NCBI GenBank assembly: GCA_016721765.1
Contig: JADKHO010000002.1
Span: 1,054,001-1,118,000 of the forward strand
Origin: Bacteroidota bacterium
GTDB taxonomy: Bacteria; Bacteroidota; Bacteroidia; UBA4408
DNA length: 64,000 nt
Direction of reading: 5' to 3'
A program made the position numbers and the translations under genes. The notes beneath the pieces were generated by a model. That model saw only the letters and a list, made by a program, of their open reading frames with translations. It did not search any database and was not told the DNA's origin. Of the stretch, positions 34,212 through 43,464 are shown in pieces; within the stretch, counting starts at the first letter, position 1, and each line of letters starts with the position of its first letter.

Positions 34212-36590
34212 TCATTCAATCACAACTTTCCTAGTTGTAAAATTAGTTTCCGAAACGACTTGCAACACATACAATCCGGCACTAAAGCGGCTTATATCAA
34301 TTGCTTTGTTGTATTTTCCTTCAAAGCTTTCTTCGTACACTAATTGTCCTGCAAGGTTAAATAATTTTAGTTGGGCTGTTTCATCCTTGGCATTGCTAAG
34401 GCTTATGTTAAGGGTTTGTGCAGCAGGGTTAGGGTAAACGACTAAATCATTGCTTACAGCTGTCGATATTTCATAAGCAGAGCTTAGCGGGTAATCAATA
34501 TAAACCAAGTAATCTTCTGTTTCTCCAACACCATATATGCCACAAAACATAGAAGAAGTTGGGGTTGTTGAATTTCGAACCAAAACACGCAATCTAGTAA
34601 GGCCAATTAAAGCATTAGCAGGCACCGTAATAGTATTGTTAAATAGATTGGGAATAGTAATAACAGGAGTAGTATACCCTGATACATCTGTGCCGTCAAA
34701 AACAGCATTTTGATTGTAATCTATTCCGAGATACTTGTATCCTGTAAATGCAAATATGCCACTTAAAGCGGTATCGCAAATTATTGTTATGGATGTATTA
34801 TAATTTGAGCCCCTATTTAAAACTATGGGTGGCAAGGACATAAAATCACTATACGAATGAATTGCTGCTGGGTTATACTGCATAGCGGTATCAGTGCCAT
34901 TCACAAAATTCCCAATGGTAAATTTACCAATATCAAAATTTGTATTATTATAAGGAGGTGTACTTTCTCCTGATGGGCAATAGCATTGGTTAATGCTTAC
35001 AAAATCAACTAAAATCGAATTTGAATTTGCAGTAAATCCGGAACAGCTTACTTGGCAACGGAAATAGGTGCTGGCACTCACATTAAAAACGGTATCATAA
35101 AAAATTAATGGTAAACCCACATTGGTCCACACTAAATTATCGGGTGATGTTTGCCATTGATAGTGTTGTCCCAATGAAATGTTCACACCCTGTAACGAAA
35201 GTCCAACTGTAGTTGGTAAACATATTACAGTATCGTTGGCAATGGCTGCACCTGCGAGAGGCGGAGTGCTGCAAACAGGAGGAGTTACAATATTTACTGT
35301 ATAATCTTCGGTTTCGCCATAACCGTAGGAACCACATGGACTCTGTGCAGCTGTACCACCTTCGTTTAAAACAATTCGCATACGAGTAAGCCCACCAAGC
35401 GTTCCGAATGGAATAAAAATAGTATCATAAAGAGTGTTATAACCGGCAGATATTGTGCTCCCTATAGGAAAAAGTTCATTTGTGGTATTAAACAAACCAT
35501 CCTGATTAAAATCAATATGCACAGTGATAAAACAGTTATACCATAAGTTAGAATTAATCTGAGTAATTGCAATTGGATACTTGTGCCCTTGAATTAAATT
35601 TGGTGCAGGAAGTGCCGTAAAATCAGTGTAGGTGTGTGTAGAGCCGGGATTTCCAGTGGCGTCTAAAGTGTTTGCAGATTGGTTATCCAGTGTTCCGATC
35701 TTAACTCGGCCTATATCATCGTCATTAGAATGTGTGGGCGCTGAACTACAGTAACATAATGTTTTAAAAAAAAGTGTAGCTGAAGTATCTACACCACCAG
35801 AAATACAAGATACAATACAACGGTAAAAAGTGCTTTGTGTTTGAGAAGTGATGTAATCAACAGTAGTATCTGTATGAAGATTTATCCATGCTAAACTATC
35901 CGTTGAAGATTGCCAGGTATAGCTCAATCCATAAGCTTGTATGTTCTCCATCAAACTTAATGTGAATGGAGTATTGGTGCAAGGACTTGGAAAATTTATG
36001 CTCACTTTTCCTGCATTGGGAGCACCATTACAATTACCTGCAGGAGGCACAATTGATATGGTATAATCTTCGGTTTCACCGGATGCTCTATATTCGCATG
36101 CCGGCGGAGCAAAGTAATTTGAAGTTGACCTTACCCGCAATCCGGTTGTGCCCAAAACTGCGTTTGTTGGTATCGTTATCTGTACTGAGTCAACAATTCC
36201 GGCAACAGAAGAAACGCATATCATAGTTGATTCAGATTCTTCAAATAAAGAGTTATGGTTAAAATCAATCCATAACTTTTTTGAAGTCGTACCGGTAGTT
36301 GTAACCTTAACAGTATAAACTCCGCCTAATAGCAATGATGCTGTTGTATTTCCACTTGCAGGAAAATTGCTATAAGTATTCGTTCCGAGCATTACACAGC
36401 CATTATTTAAGTTGGACAAAGTAGTGCCGACAATCTTAAAGTCGGTTATTAATCGAGTACCATTGCATCCACTGCCCCCCAGATTGTTGGTACAATATTG
36501 CGCTGAAGCAAAAGAATATAATATTGTGAAAATGAAAGACAATATTATTCTTGTAGAAATCAGATAATTAATCATGTAGCATTTCTTCAT
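34212..36590 (-). CDS. T9SS-secreted protein with three GEVED domains
   Basis: The 792-residue protein has a signal peptide (about 1-30, ending ASA-Q). It has three GEVED-type beta-sandwiches ending in GETEDYTISIV (about 170), GETEDYTVNIV (about 427) and GETEDYLVYID (about 692). Ig-like spacers of the form 'YTWQSSTDSLAW...FYRCIVSC' separate them. A T9SS type A sorting domain occupies about 715-792 (VVYPNPAAQTLNISLSN...AIDISRFSAGLYVLQVVSE...RKVVIE). It is therefore exported by the T9SS and fixed to the cell surface or released. GEVED domains probably aid adhesion or polysaccharide binding, but no ligand is known. It follows the propeller gene by one base in the same operon. Confidence 0.85.
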   Translation of the reverse strand: MKKCYMINYLISTRIILSFIFTILYSFASAQYCTNNLGGSGCNGTRLITDFKIVGTTLSNLNNGCVMLGTNTYSNFPASGNTTASLLLGGVYTVKVTTTGTTSKKLWIDFNHNSLFEESESTMICVSSVAGIVDSVQITIPTNAVLGTTGLRVRSTSNYFAPPACEYRASGETEDYTISIVPPAGNCNGAPNAGKVSINFPSPCTNTPFTLSLMENIQAYGLSYTWQSSTDSLAWINLHTDTTVDYITSQTQSTFYRCIVSCISGGVDTSATLFFKTLCYCSSAPTHSNDDDIGRVKIGTLDNQSANTLDATGNPGSTHTYTDFTALPAPNLIQGHKYPIAITQINSNLWYNCFITVHIDFNQDGLFNTTNELFPIGSTISAGYNTLYDTIFIPFGTLGGLTRMRIVLNEGGTAAQSPCGSYGYGETEDYTVNIVTPPVCSTPPLAGAAIANDTVICLPTTVGLSLQGVNISLGQHYQWQTSPDNLVWTNVGLPLIFYDTVFNVSASTYFRCQVSCSGFTANSNSILVDFVSINQCYCPSGESTPPYNNTNFDIGKFTIGNFVNGTDTAMQYNPAAIHSYSDFMSLPPIVLNRGSNYNTSITIICDTALSGIFAFTGYKYLGIDYNQNAVFDGTDVSGYTTPVITIPNLFNNTITVPANALIGLTRLRVLVRNSTTPTSSMFCGIYGVGETEDYLVYIDYPLSSAYEISTAVSNDLVVYPNPAAQTLNISLSNAKDETAQLKLFNLAGQLVYEESFEGKYNKAIDISRFSAGLYVLQVVSETNFTTRKVVIE

Positions 36591-36591
36591 A

Positions 36592-38391
36592 TTATTCGTG
36601 TATTATTTGAAAAGGAATTGTTTTAGTGGTTCCAGAACTATTTAATTTAAGATAATAGAGTCCGTTTTCCAAGTTCATCAAATCAATTGTATAGGTACTT
36701 TCATAAAAGACAAAACTGTATTGTTTTCTACCCAATAAATCTATTATCTCAGCTTCCATTCTTTTCTTTTCAGAATTTCCTTGTAAGTATAATTTTCCTT
36801 GAGATGGATTGGGGTAAATTTTCATTTTTAAGTCGCTCACTTCAATTGCATTTGTTTTATTACTTGTAATAAGGTTACCGTCATACTTCACAAAAACAGG
36901 ATTGTAAAAGAGGGTATCATTACTTACTTTAATATAACTCTGCGGTCCTAAATCAAAATCAATGGTATCGATATAAGATCCAACGATATATATATTGTTG
37001 TTTAAATCTGATTGAATATTTTTAAATACTAAATGTTCAGACCAATTGTAACGCATTGTTCTTCCATAAAATTCATTCACCGAAATCAAAGCAAATGATG
37101 TATCATACATGGCAAGAAACGGATTAAATGTAGTATCGCTTGTGCATTTTAAATTAACACCTGCACCGGGATCAAAATCAATTGAATCTTTATAAGACCC
37201 AACTATCAAAATATTTTCACTACTATCAAAACATGCAGCTGAAATAACAATTTTCGCATCATCCGAATATTCCGGCAGATATTTAATGGATTTAAAAGCA
37301 CCATTCAAAGTATATTTAGCCATATAAATTGGATTATATTGATAAATATAAAATGGAATAATTGTAACACCGGGTCCAGGATCAAAATCAATATTATTAA
37401 AAGTAATTCTTCCTAAAATAACAAGCTCACCCGCTTTATTTATTTTAATAAACTCTATTGGCGCTCGAAAAGCATTTGCCCATAAAAACCCTCCGAGAGA
37501 GTTAAATTTAGCAAAGAACGTTTGAGCTTGCGGATTACCAATAAGAGTAATATTATGCAAAGCTGGCCCAGGATCAAAATCAACTGTTCCCGCAAAAGCT
37601 CCGCTAATTATTATATTTCCAAGTGAGTCAATTAAAAGTCGTCTGCCATAATCGTCATTGGTTGACCCTATACTTTTTATCCAAATACGGTTTCCATTGA
37701 TATCATACTTAACAAGAAAAATATCGAAGGTGGTTCCATTACCTGTACTCGAAGTATAGGTATAAGTTGATCCATTAAAGTACTTGATTCTACCGTGGAA
37801 ACCACCTGTCATATATACATTTCCTAAGCCATCGATTTCGAGATCTCCAATGTAATCATTAACACTGTCAGTAGTTAAACTATTGGCCCAAATAATTTGC
37901 GCGGTAGAATCATACTTTGCCGCAAAAAGATCAAAATAACCATTTAGATAATTGTTAGAACCATTAATAGTATCAAAATAAATTATTCCATTAAACATTC
38001 CAAACAGATAAATATTTCCCAACTTATCTAATTTTAATTTGGTATCTAGTAAAATATTAGAACTGCTACGCGCACACTTTTTCGCCCAAATTAGTGCTCC
38101 TCCAGGTGAGTATTTTGCTATGAAATAACTATTCGAATTTGTTGAGGATAAAAACTTAACGCCAACACTGTCCGGATTAAAATCCACAATACCGGTATAT
38201 ATGCCGGTAACAAGAATGTTTCCATGCTTATCAATTATTTCATCGGAAAAACCGATGTATCCGGTAGATTGTGGTTGAAACAACCATTGCAAATGCTGCG
38301 CATTTAAAGGAAACACACTAAAAAGCATAAATCCTAAAAAAACAACTTTACTTAATGTTGATTTTAAAAAAGCAATAAAGATTGATTTCAT
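36592..38391 (-). CDS. T9SS-secreted beta-propeller (SBBP-like) protein
   Basis: The 599-residue protein has a signal peptide (about 1-31). About eight repeats follow of the form 'D..GNi...G.f.g..DFdPg......s....fiaKY...G...W', for example IVDFNPDSVG and VDFDPGPALH. These resemble SBBP-type repeats that fold as a propeller. A T9SS sorting domain ends the protein (about 525-599, MKIYPNPSQGKLYLQGN...IDLMNLENGLYYLKLNSS). Its start is divergent from the large GEVED gene, with about 110 bases between the probable starts. The following GEVED gene begins one base after its stop, so the two are co-transcribed. Function is unknown beyond surface display. Confidence 0.85.
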   Translation of the reverse strand: MKSIFIAFLKSTLSKVVFLGFMLFSVFPLNAQHLQWLFQPQSTGYIGFSDEIIDKHGNILVTGIYTGIVDFNPDSVGVKFLSSTNSNSYFIAKYSPGGALIWAKKCARSSSNILLDTKLKLDKLGNIYLFGMFNGIIYFDTINGSNNYLNGYFDLFAAKYDSTAQIIWANSLTTDSVNDYIGDLEIDGLGNVYMTGGFHGRIKYFNGSTYTYTSSTGNGTTFDIFLVKYDINGNRIWIKSIGSTNDDYGRRLLIDSLGNIIISGAFAGTVDFDPGPALHNITLIGNPQAQTFFAKFNSLGGFLWANAFRAPIEFIKINKAGELVILGRITFNNIDFDPGPGVTIIPFYIYQYNPIYMAKYTLNGAFKSIKYLPEYSDDAKIVISAACFDSSENILIVGSYKDSIDFDPGAGVNLKCTSDTTFNPFLAMYDTSFALISVNEFYGRTMRYNWSEHLVFKNIQSDLNNNIYIVGSYIDTIDFDLGPQSYIKVSNDTLFYNPVFVKYDGNLITSNKTNAIEVSDLKMKIYPNPSQGKLYLQGNSEKKRMEAEIIDLLGRKQYSFVFYESTYTIDLMNLENGLYYLKLNSSGTTKTIPFQIIHE

Positions 38392-38502
38392 AACTTTTTT
38401 TTAATGGCTAATCTAGTAAATATATTAAATAAAAGTATACATTTATGAAAATGATTTATTATTTTTTACTTGATAGAATTCTTACGTATTAAGCATACTT
38501 CC

Positions 38503-41500
38503 ATGAAAAACAGAAACCCAATTCGCATTGCTGTTCTGCTTCTAATTTGCTTCTTTAAATTGAAGAGTAGTTTTGCAATAGCAACCTATAATTTTTCGTC
38601 CAGTAACGGAACCTACTCCCCTATTTTGAATGGTCAACAATTTGGAACTCCCGGTAATGTTAATGGTTGCTACTATGATTCATTAAATCCAACTGCAGCA
38701 ACTATATCTTCGCCGGTTGCAGGAAACGGTTTTTCGATTGGCTTTAATTTTAAGTTCGATACTTTGGTGTATACTCGTTTTATTGTTTGTTCAAAGGGCT
38801 GGCTTATGTTAGGCATACAGAATACAAGCGTAATGAATGGGGTTTTATATGGATTTGATAAACCATTCGCAGACTTAACTCCAGGAATAAGCTCCAGATT
38901 TGAAGGAATAGCTGCATTCGCTGGAAAGCTGGTTGCTAACCCAAATTCGAGCCTCTCATATAAGGTTATTGGAGCGGCACCAAACAGAACCTTGGTTGTA
39001 CAATGGGAAAAATTTTCAAGAAGTGTTTCCTTGTCGGATACAATTAATTTTCAAATCTGTTTATACGAAAATTCAAACAAGATAGAAGCGGTGTATGGCC
39101 CCATGCAAATTGGCAATGTTGCTTCAAATATGCAAGTGGGATTATCCTTTGGTTATAGAAAACAAGCTCGTTCGCTAGCTGTCGATTGGAATATAAGTCA
39201 AGCCGATACAATGCATTCAGCGGTTTGCACTTTAGGAGCGCAAGTGATGCCCAATCAAGGATTAACTTTTACCTGGACACCTCCGCCCAATTGCACTTCA
39301 CCACCAATAGCCGGTTCAGCAGTGGCAGCGGTTAGTTCTACCTGTGGTTATACTCCATTAAATTTTTTTCTGTTTGGTAACTCCGATGGAGTAGGGCAAT
39401 CGTTTCAATGGCAAAAATCAACCGACCAACTCACTTGGACAAATATTCCAAATTCAATTTTTACAAGCTGTGTTGTTCCACCGCAGAGTGTATCTACTTA
39501 TTATCGATGCGCCGCAACATGTTCCGGTCAAACTTCTTATTCTCAATCCGCTTTTGTTTATCAAACACCGTCCAATCAGTGCTATTGTATTTCAACCGCA
39601 CAAAATCAAATAGGTAGCGACATTAGCGAAATTTTAATGGACTCGCTGTATTATGGCACTTCTTACCCCTTGATATACGCTAATGCTATGGCGAATGAAA
39701 TATATTTAGATAATACCGCCCTTCCTGCAAAAAACTTTCATGCTGGTACTACCTACACTATGAAGGTTAATAGAATTTCATCAAAAAAGAGTTTTGTGCC
39801 TTATACTGTTGTTGCATTTATTGATTTTAATAACAATTTTACTTTTGAGAACTCCACAGAAAGATTTGTCCTTGGCGAGGCAAATACATTTATGCAACCT
39901 GATGAAATTACCGGTTCTATTTTAATCCCATTGACCACCAGTATAGGAAACAAAAGAATGCGGATAATTTTGGTCGATAATCCATTTGTAGCCATCACAG
40001 GATGTTATAATTACAATCAAGGAGAAACAATTGATTTTACAATTAATATAATACCGTCTATATCTTGTTCGGGTCAACCAATTGCCGGAGTTGCGAGTTC
40101 CTCATTGGAAAACGTTAATATTAGCCCTACCACCTGGATAAACTTAAAAATTTCAGGATATTCTAAAGGAAGCGGTACTATTTATCAATGGCAGAGTTCT
40201 CCCGATGGAATCAATTGGTCAAATCTTCTAAATGTTCCATTGGCTCCTGCAATTTCATTTCAAGCCCTGAGTCCACTTTATTATCGGTGCAAAGTATCCT
40301 GCTCAACTTTATCAGATTTCTCAAATGCAGTATTTATTCCATGTCATGACTATTGCACTTCAGGAGCTACCACTACAATTGGGCCTGATGTTGGAAAGTT
40401 CCAATTTGCTGGTGATTCCTATCAATCCGCATCTATCTTGTATTCCAGTAGTAACAGCCTAGCAACACAAACTTATAGTAACTTTACCAACAAAGTATTT
40501 TCTGTTCGACAGGGTGAAACCAAATTTTCAATAACCACTGTTATAAGTTCTACTGCTGTAAGTACAAATTCTGTTTATGTGCAGGCTGATTTTAACAATG
40601 ACGGAACATTTACTAGTGATGAATATTTTAGCTCGACAGTAAATACACAAACTTCAGATCCATTGACATATTATGGAACTATTCCGATTCCATTTAATTC
40701 ACAATTGGGAGAAGTGAGATTGCGTGTCACGGCTCGAAATGGACTATTTGGAAGTTGTGGTGCATACACTCAAGGGGAAACAGAAGACTATACCTTATTA
40801 ATTCTGCCATCGGATACAGATTTTTGTCAGGGAATTTCCGGAACAACGCTTAGTTCATCCGCACTTCAGGTCTGTCCCGGAAAAATTGTTGACTTTACAA
40901 TTACCAATCCACAGCAACAAAATTCCGGTTTTATTTACACTTGGGAATATTCAAGCGACAGTCTAAATTGGGTAAAATTAGCTACTTCTCTTTTAAATAC
41001 ATTTAATGATACAATTGTGTCAACACAATATTATAGAAGTACTGTTCATTGCACGGATGGCTCTGTAGATATAAGCAATGTTGTTAAAGAAAGATTAGAG
41101 CCTTTACCAAATTGTTATTGCCTTGATAATTTGGGAGGTTCAAATTGCGCATTCACAACCAGGCCCATAACCAATGTTACCATTCCCGGAACCACACTTA
41201 ATAATTCATACCCTACATGTACCCTAAATGCAAGTTATAGCTCCATTAATACTTTTGCACCCACTGCATTTAGGACTGGCACCCTAATCATTGGAAACAC
41301 TTATAATTTAAGTGTTACAACCTATTCCAATGACGTAATTTCGGCTTGGATTGATTTTAATGCAAATGGGGAGTATGAAGCAAGTGAATGGTTTTTAGTT
41401 TCAGATAGTTCGATTTTTGCAGTACCCAGTATTATTAGCATTACTGTTCCTTGGGGAAGTACGCCCGGTTTAACGGGAATGCGTATTCGCAACAGTGCAT

Positions 41501-41862
41501 ATGGCAGTCAAAATGCTGCCGCTGATGCATGTACTAATTTTACAAGCGGCGAAACTGAAGAATACAAAATAACATTGGGCTTGTCGACAGGTTTTACAAA
41601 CCCGAATCTGGAAAATGGAATTGTTATCTATCCCAATCCGGCAAAAGATATAATCACCATTGCAATCCAACAAAACAAATCCGAAAAATCACACTTAGAA
41701 ATCTATACTGTAAAGGGACAATTGATTTATGAAGAAGGTATTGCCAAATCGAAAACAGTTGTTGAAAAGACGATTGATATCAGTAGGTTTCAAAAGGGAT
41801 TGTATATCCTTAGGTGGATTACGGATGATCGAGTTTTTACCAAAAAGATTGTGTTTGAGTAG
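38503..41862 (+). CDS. T9SS-secreted multi-domain GEVED protein
   Basis: The ATG at 38503 is chosen because it directly begins a signal peptide (MKNRNPIRIAVLLLICFFKLKSSFA); an upstream TTG at 38470 would add 11 residues with no signal character. The product has 1119 residues. An N-terminal sandwich (about 26-255, containing FIVCSKGWLMLG and LVVQWEKFSR) is shared with the gene ending at 59776. Ig-like and GEVED units follow, with GETIDFTINII (about 506), GETEDYTLLIL (about 758) and GETEEYKITLG (about 1015). The T9SS sorting domain is at about 1035-1119. It is predicted to be a surface adhesin-type protein. It is divergent from the propeller gene, so the two may share a control region. Confidence 0.85.
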   Translation: MKNRNPIRIAVLLLICFFKLKSSFAIATYNFSSSNGTYSPILNGQQFGTPGNVNGCYYDSLNPTAATISSPVAGNGFSIGFNFKFDTLVYTRFIVCSKGWLMLGIQNTSVMNGVLYGFDKPFADLTPGISSRFEGIAAFAGKLVANPNSSLSYKVIGAAPNRTLVVQWEKFSRSVSLSDTINFQICLYENSNKIEAVYGPMQIGNVASNMQVGLSFGYRKQARSLAVDWNISQADTMHSAVCTLGAQVMPNQGLTFTWTPPPNCTSPPIAGSAVAAVSSTCGYTPLNFFLFGNSDGVGQSFQWQKSTDQLTWTNIPNSIFTSCVVPPQSVSTYYRCAATCSGQTSYSQSAFVYQTPSNQCYCISTAQNQIGSDISEILMDSLYYGTSYPLIYANAMANEIYLDNTALPAKNFHAGTTYTMKVNRISSKKSFVPYTVVAFIDFNNNFTFENSTERFVLGEANTFMQPDEITGSILIPLTTSIGNKRMRIILVDNPFVAITGCYNYNQGETIDFTINIIPSISCSGQPIAGVASSSLENVNISPTTWINLKISGYSKGSGTIYQWQSSPDGINWSNLLNVPLAPAISFQALSPLYYRCKVSCSTLSDFSNAVFIPCHDYCTSGATTTIGPDVGKFQFAGDSYQSASILYSSSNSLATQTYSNFTNKVFSVRQGETKFSITTVISSTAVSTNSVYVQADFNNDGTFTSDEYFSSTVNTQTSDPLTYYGTIPIPFNSQLGEVRLRVTARNGLFGSCGAYTQGETEDYTLLILPSDTDFCQGISGTTLSSSALQVCPGKIVDFTITNPQQQNSGFIYTWEYSSDSLNWVKLATSLLNTFNDTIVSTQYYRSTVHCTDGSVDISNVVKERLEPLPNCYCLDNLGGSNCAFTTRPITNVTIPGTTLNNSYPTCTLNASYSSINTFAPTAFRTGTLIIGNTYNLSVTTYSNDVISAWIDFNANGEYEASEWFLVSDSSIFAVPSIISITVPWGSTPGLTGMRIRNSAYGSQNAAADACTNFTSGETEEYKITLGLSTGFTNPNLENGIVIYPNPAKDIITIAIQQNKSEKSHLEIYTVKGQLIYEEGIAKSKTVVEKTIDISRFQKGLYILRWITDDRVFTKKIVFE

Positions 41863-41900
41863 GAGTGCTTTGATTGCATAATAGTTGTAACTGAAGAAGT

Positions 41901-42156
41901 ATGCAAAGAAGTAATTTGTTGGGAGCCTATAATCCTATTCAAGAGCTATTGGTAAAAAAACGTACTTTCAAAAGTTCAAATCTTCAAAAAAATAAAATCA
42001 AGTCCATGCGGCCAAATTGTTTTAACTGAAAAAATGAGTAACAATACATCAGATGATTTAACGATCGATATCGCAAACTTGAAGCGAGGAATGTATATAG
42101 TTCAGGTTAGCTCGGACACAGTTAACTCTTTTCAAAAAATTGTTATTGAGAAATAA
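41901..42156 (+). pseudogene. relic of a T9SS sorting domain, frameshifted
   Basis: The ATG frame at 41901 reads ...AYNPIQELLV and then loses sense. The +1 frame reads VLSKVQIFKK...GQIVLTEKMSNN...LTIDIANLKRGMYIVQVSSDTVNSFQKIVIEK to a stop at 42154-42156. Together they form a complete T9SS C-terminal domain. Deleting one A from the A7 run at 41954-41960 joins them. No secreted body precedes it, so it is the tail of a lost cargo gene, just after a complete cargo gene. Confidence 0.65.
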
Positions 42157-42252
42157 CTTTACTTCCAATTTTACTTTGTCTACAAATTCAGTTATTGGAG
42201 TGCATTTATTGTTTTCCATCAAATTTTCTTAGCCACAATTCGCTGGTTTCAA

Positions 42253-42276
42253 TCACCCCGTAAAAATACGGGGTAA
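42253..42276. promoter_or_regulatory. palindrome, copy 3
   Basis: The core ACCCCGTA-AAAA-TACGGGGT is intact, with a mismatch just outside, so the arms are 8 bases. It lies 235 bases upstream of the PAS-like/LuxR regulator gene. It could be a site for autoregulation or a dispersed repeat. Confidence 0.65.
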
Positions 42277-42511
42277 ATGCAAAATAATTTTTATTTTAAT
42301 TTACCAAGGCAAGAAGGAGTAATTAAAAAATTGTGAATCTATTATTTACTGTTTATATATATATAAAGGCATGTTAGGATATTCAATCATCTTTTTTGGC
42401 TCAGATACTTGCCAACGTAGAAATGCAGAGCATAACAATTTAAAAGGTATTTAGGCAAAATATTTCGTTTTGTGATTATTTTCTTCAATTTAATTTCAAA
42501 AATTCATACCT

Positions 42512-43339
42512 ATGAAGCATAATAAAATTCCAAATTTTAATAGTTCAGTTTTAGAAACTTTCCTAAAGAATCTTAGGGAATACCTCCCTTTGAATAAATC
42601 TTACAATCCTCAAATTAGTAATGAAAAACAAAAGAAGGTTTTAGATAGACTAAGAATGAATTCGGATAATAGAGTTTTTAGTTTTGTAATAGATGGAATT
42701 AGTGAAAAGCTAATTCACCCCGTTGGAATAAGTAAATATTTGGGATACTCAGAAGATACATTTTCAATTGCTGATTTTTTGGGATTAACTCATCCACAAC
42801 ACTCAATTGAACACTGGATAACAGGAGTGTCCATTTGGAATCTATTGGATAAACACAAGAAATTTGCAACTTTTGATGACATTCAATTTGTTCATCAGCT
42901 AGCGCTAAAGCATGTAGATGGGAGCTTTCTATTTTGTACATGCAACGCTTTTATTTTTCAGATTTCAGATTGCGGAAAAGCGATTTCATATGGATATCAA
43001 TTTAGCATTTTGAAGAATTGGGAAGGAGAACATTTTAGTTCTAGTATTGCTGATAAACTTAAGATTAGAGAGGATATTCTTGAGTTGCTTAAAAATGAAA
43101 AAATAAAGAACTTTATTGAATCAAAAATATTTTTAGATTCTCATATGCCGGTTTTGCGCCAATTGGCTTATCTGGAAGAAAAAACTTCCAAAAGTGTTGC
43201 GGATAATCTTGAATTGACACAAAACACTATTAAATCTCATAACAAAGAATTATTAAAAAGAGCTAAGGATGTATTTCATAAAGATTTTAAAAATTCTCTA
43301 AACTTAGCTGAGTATTTAAGGAACCAATCTCTTATATAA
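42512..43339 (+). CDS. PAS-like/LuxR-HTH transcriptional regulator
   Basis: This 275-residue protein is cytoplasmic, with no signal or membrane segment. Residues 50-170 look like a PAS-type sensor (VGISKYLGYSEDTFSIADFLGLTHPQH resembles the 'lGY..e.....d..HPdD' PAS pattern). The C-terminus (about 212-265, MPVLRQLAYLEEKTSKSVADNLELTQNTIKSHNKELLKRAKDVF) has a LuxR-type helix-turn-helix, recognition helix TQNTIKSHNKELLKR. It would sense a ligand or redox state and bind DNA. It lies between palindrome copy 3 and a T9SS cargo gene that starts 125 bases later, so it may control that gene. The start is the only reasonable ATG. The domain calls are from motif similarity only. Confidence 0.65.
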   Translation: MKHNKIPNFNSSVLETFLKNLREYLPLNKSYNPQISNEKQKKVLDRLRMNSDNRVFSFVIDGISEKLIHPVGISKYLGYSEDTFSIADFLGLTHPQHSIEHWITGVSIWNLLDKHKKFATFDDIQFVHQLALKHVDGSFLFCTCNAFIFQISDCGKAISYGYQFSILKNWEGEHFSSSIADKLKIREDILELLKNEKIKNFIESKIFLDSHMPVLRQLAYLEEKTSKSVADNLELTQNTIKSHNKELLKRAKDVFHKDFKNSLNLAEYLRNQSLI

Positions 43340-43464
43340 AACTTTTGTAAGTTTATTTCAACTGTTTTATGCCTACCCTAGGTAGTGCAAATTGTTTTAT
43401 CTTTTTTTTAGGTAGAAATTTGAAACTCAAATTAAATCTCCTAACCCCCCTAAAAATAAATAAA

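Noticed and set aside
38470..38502. TTG start upstream of the signal peptide of the 38503 gene
   Set aside because: The added residues (MIEFLRIKHTS) precede a perfect ATG-initiated signal peptide and overlap the divergent promoter region.
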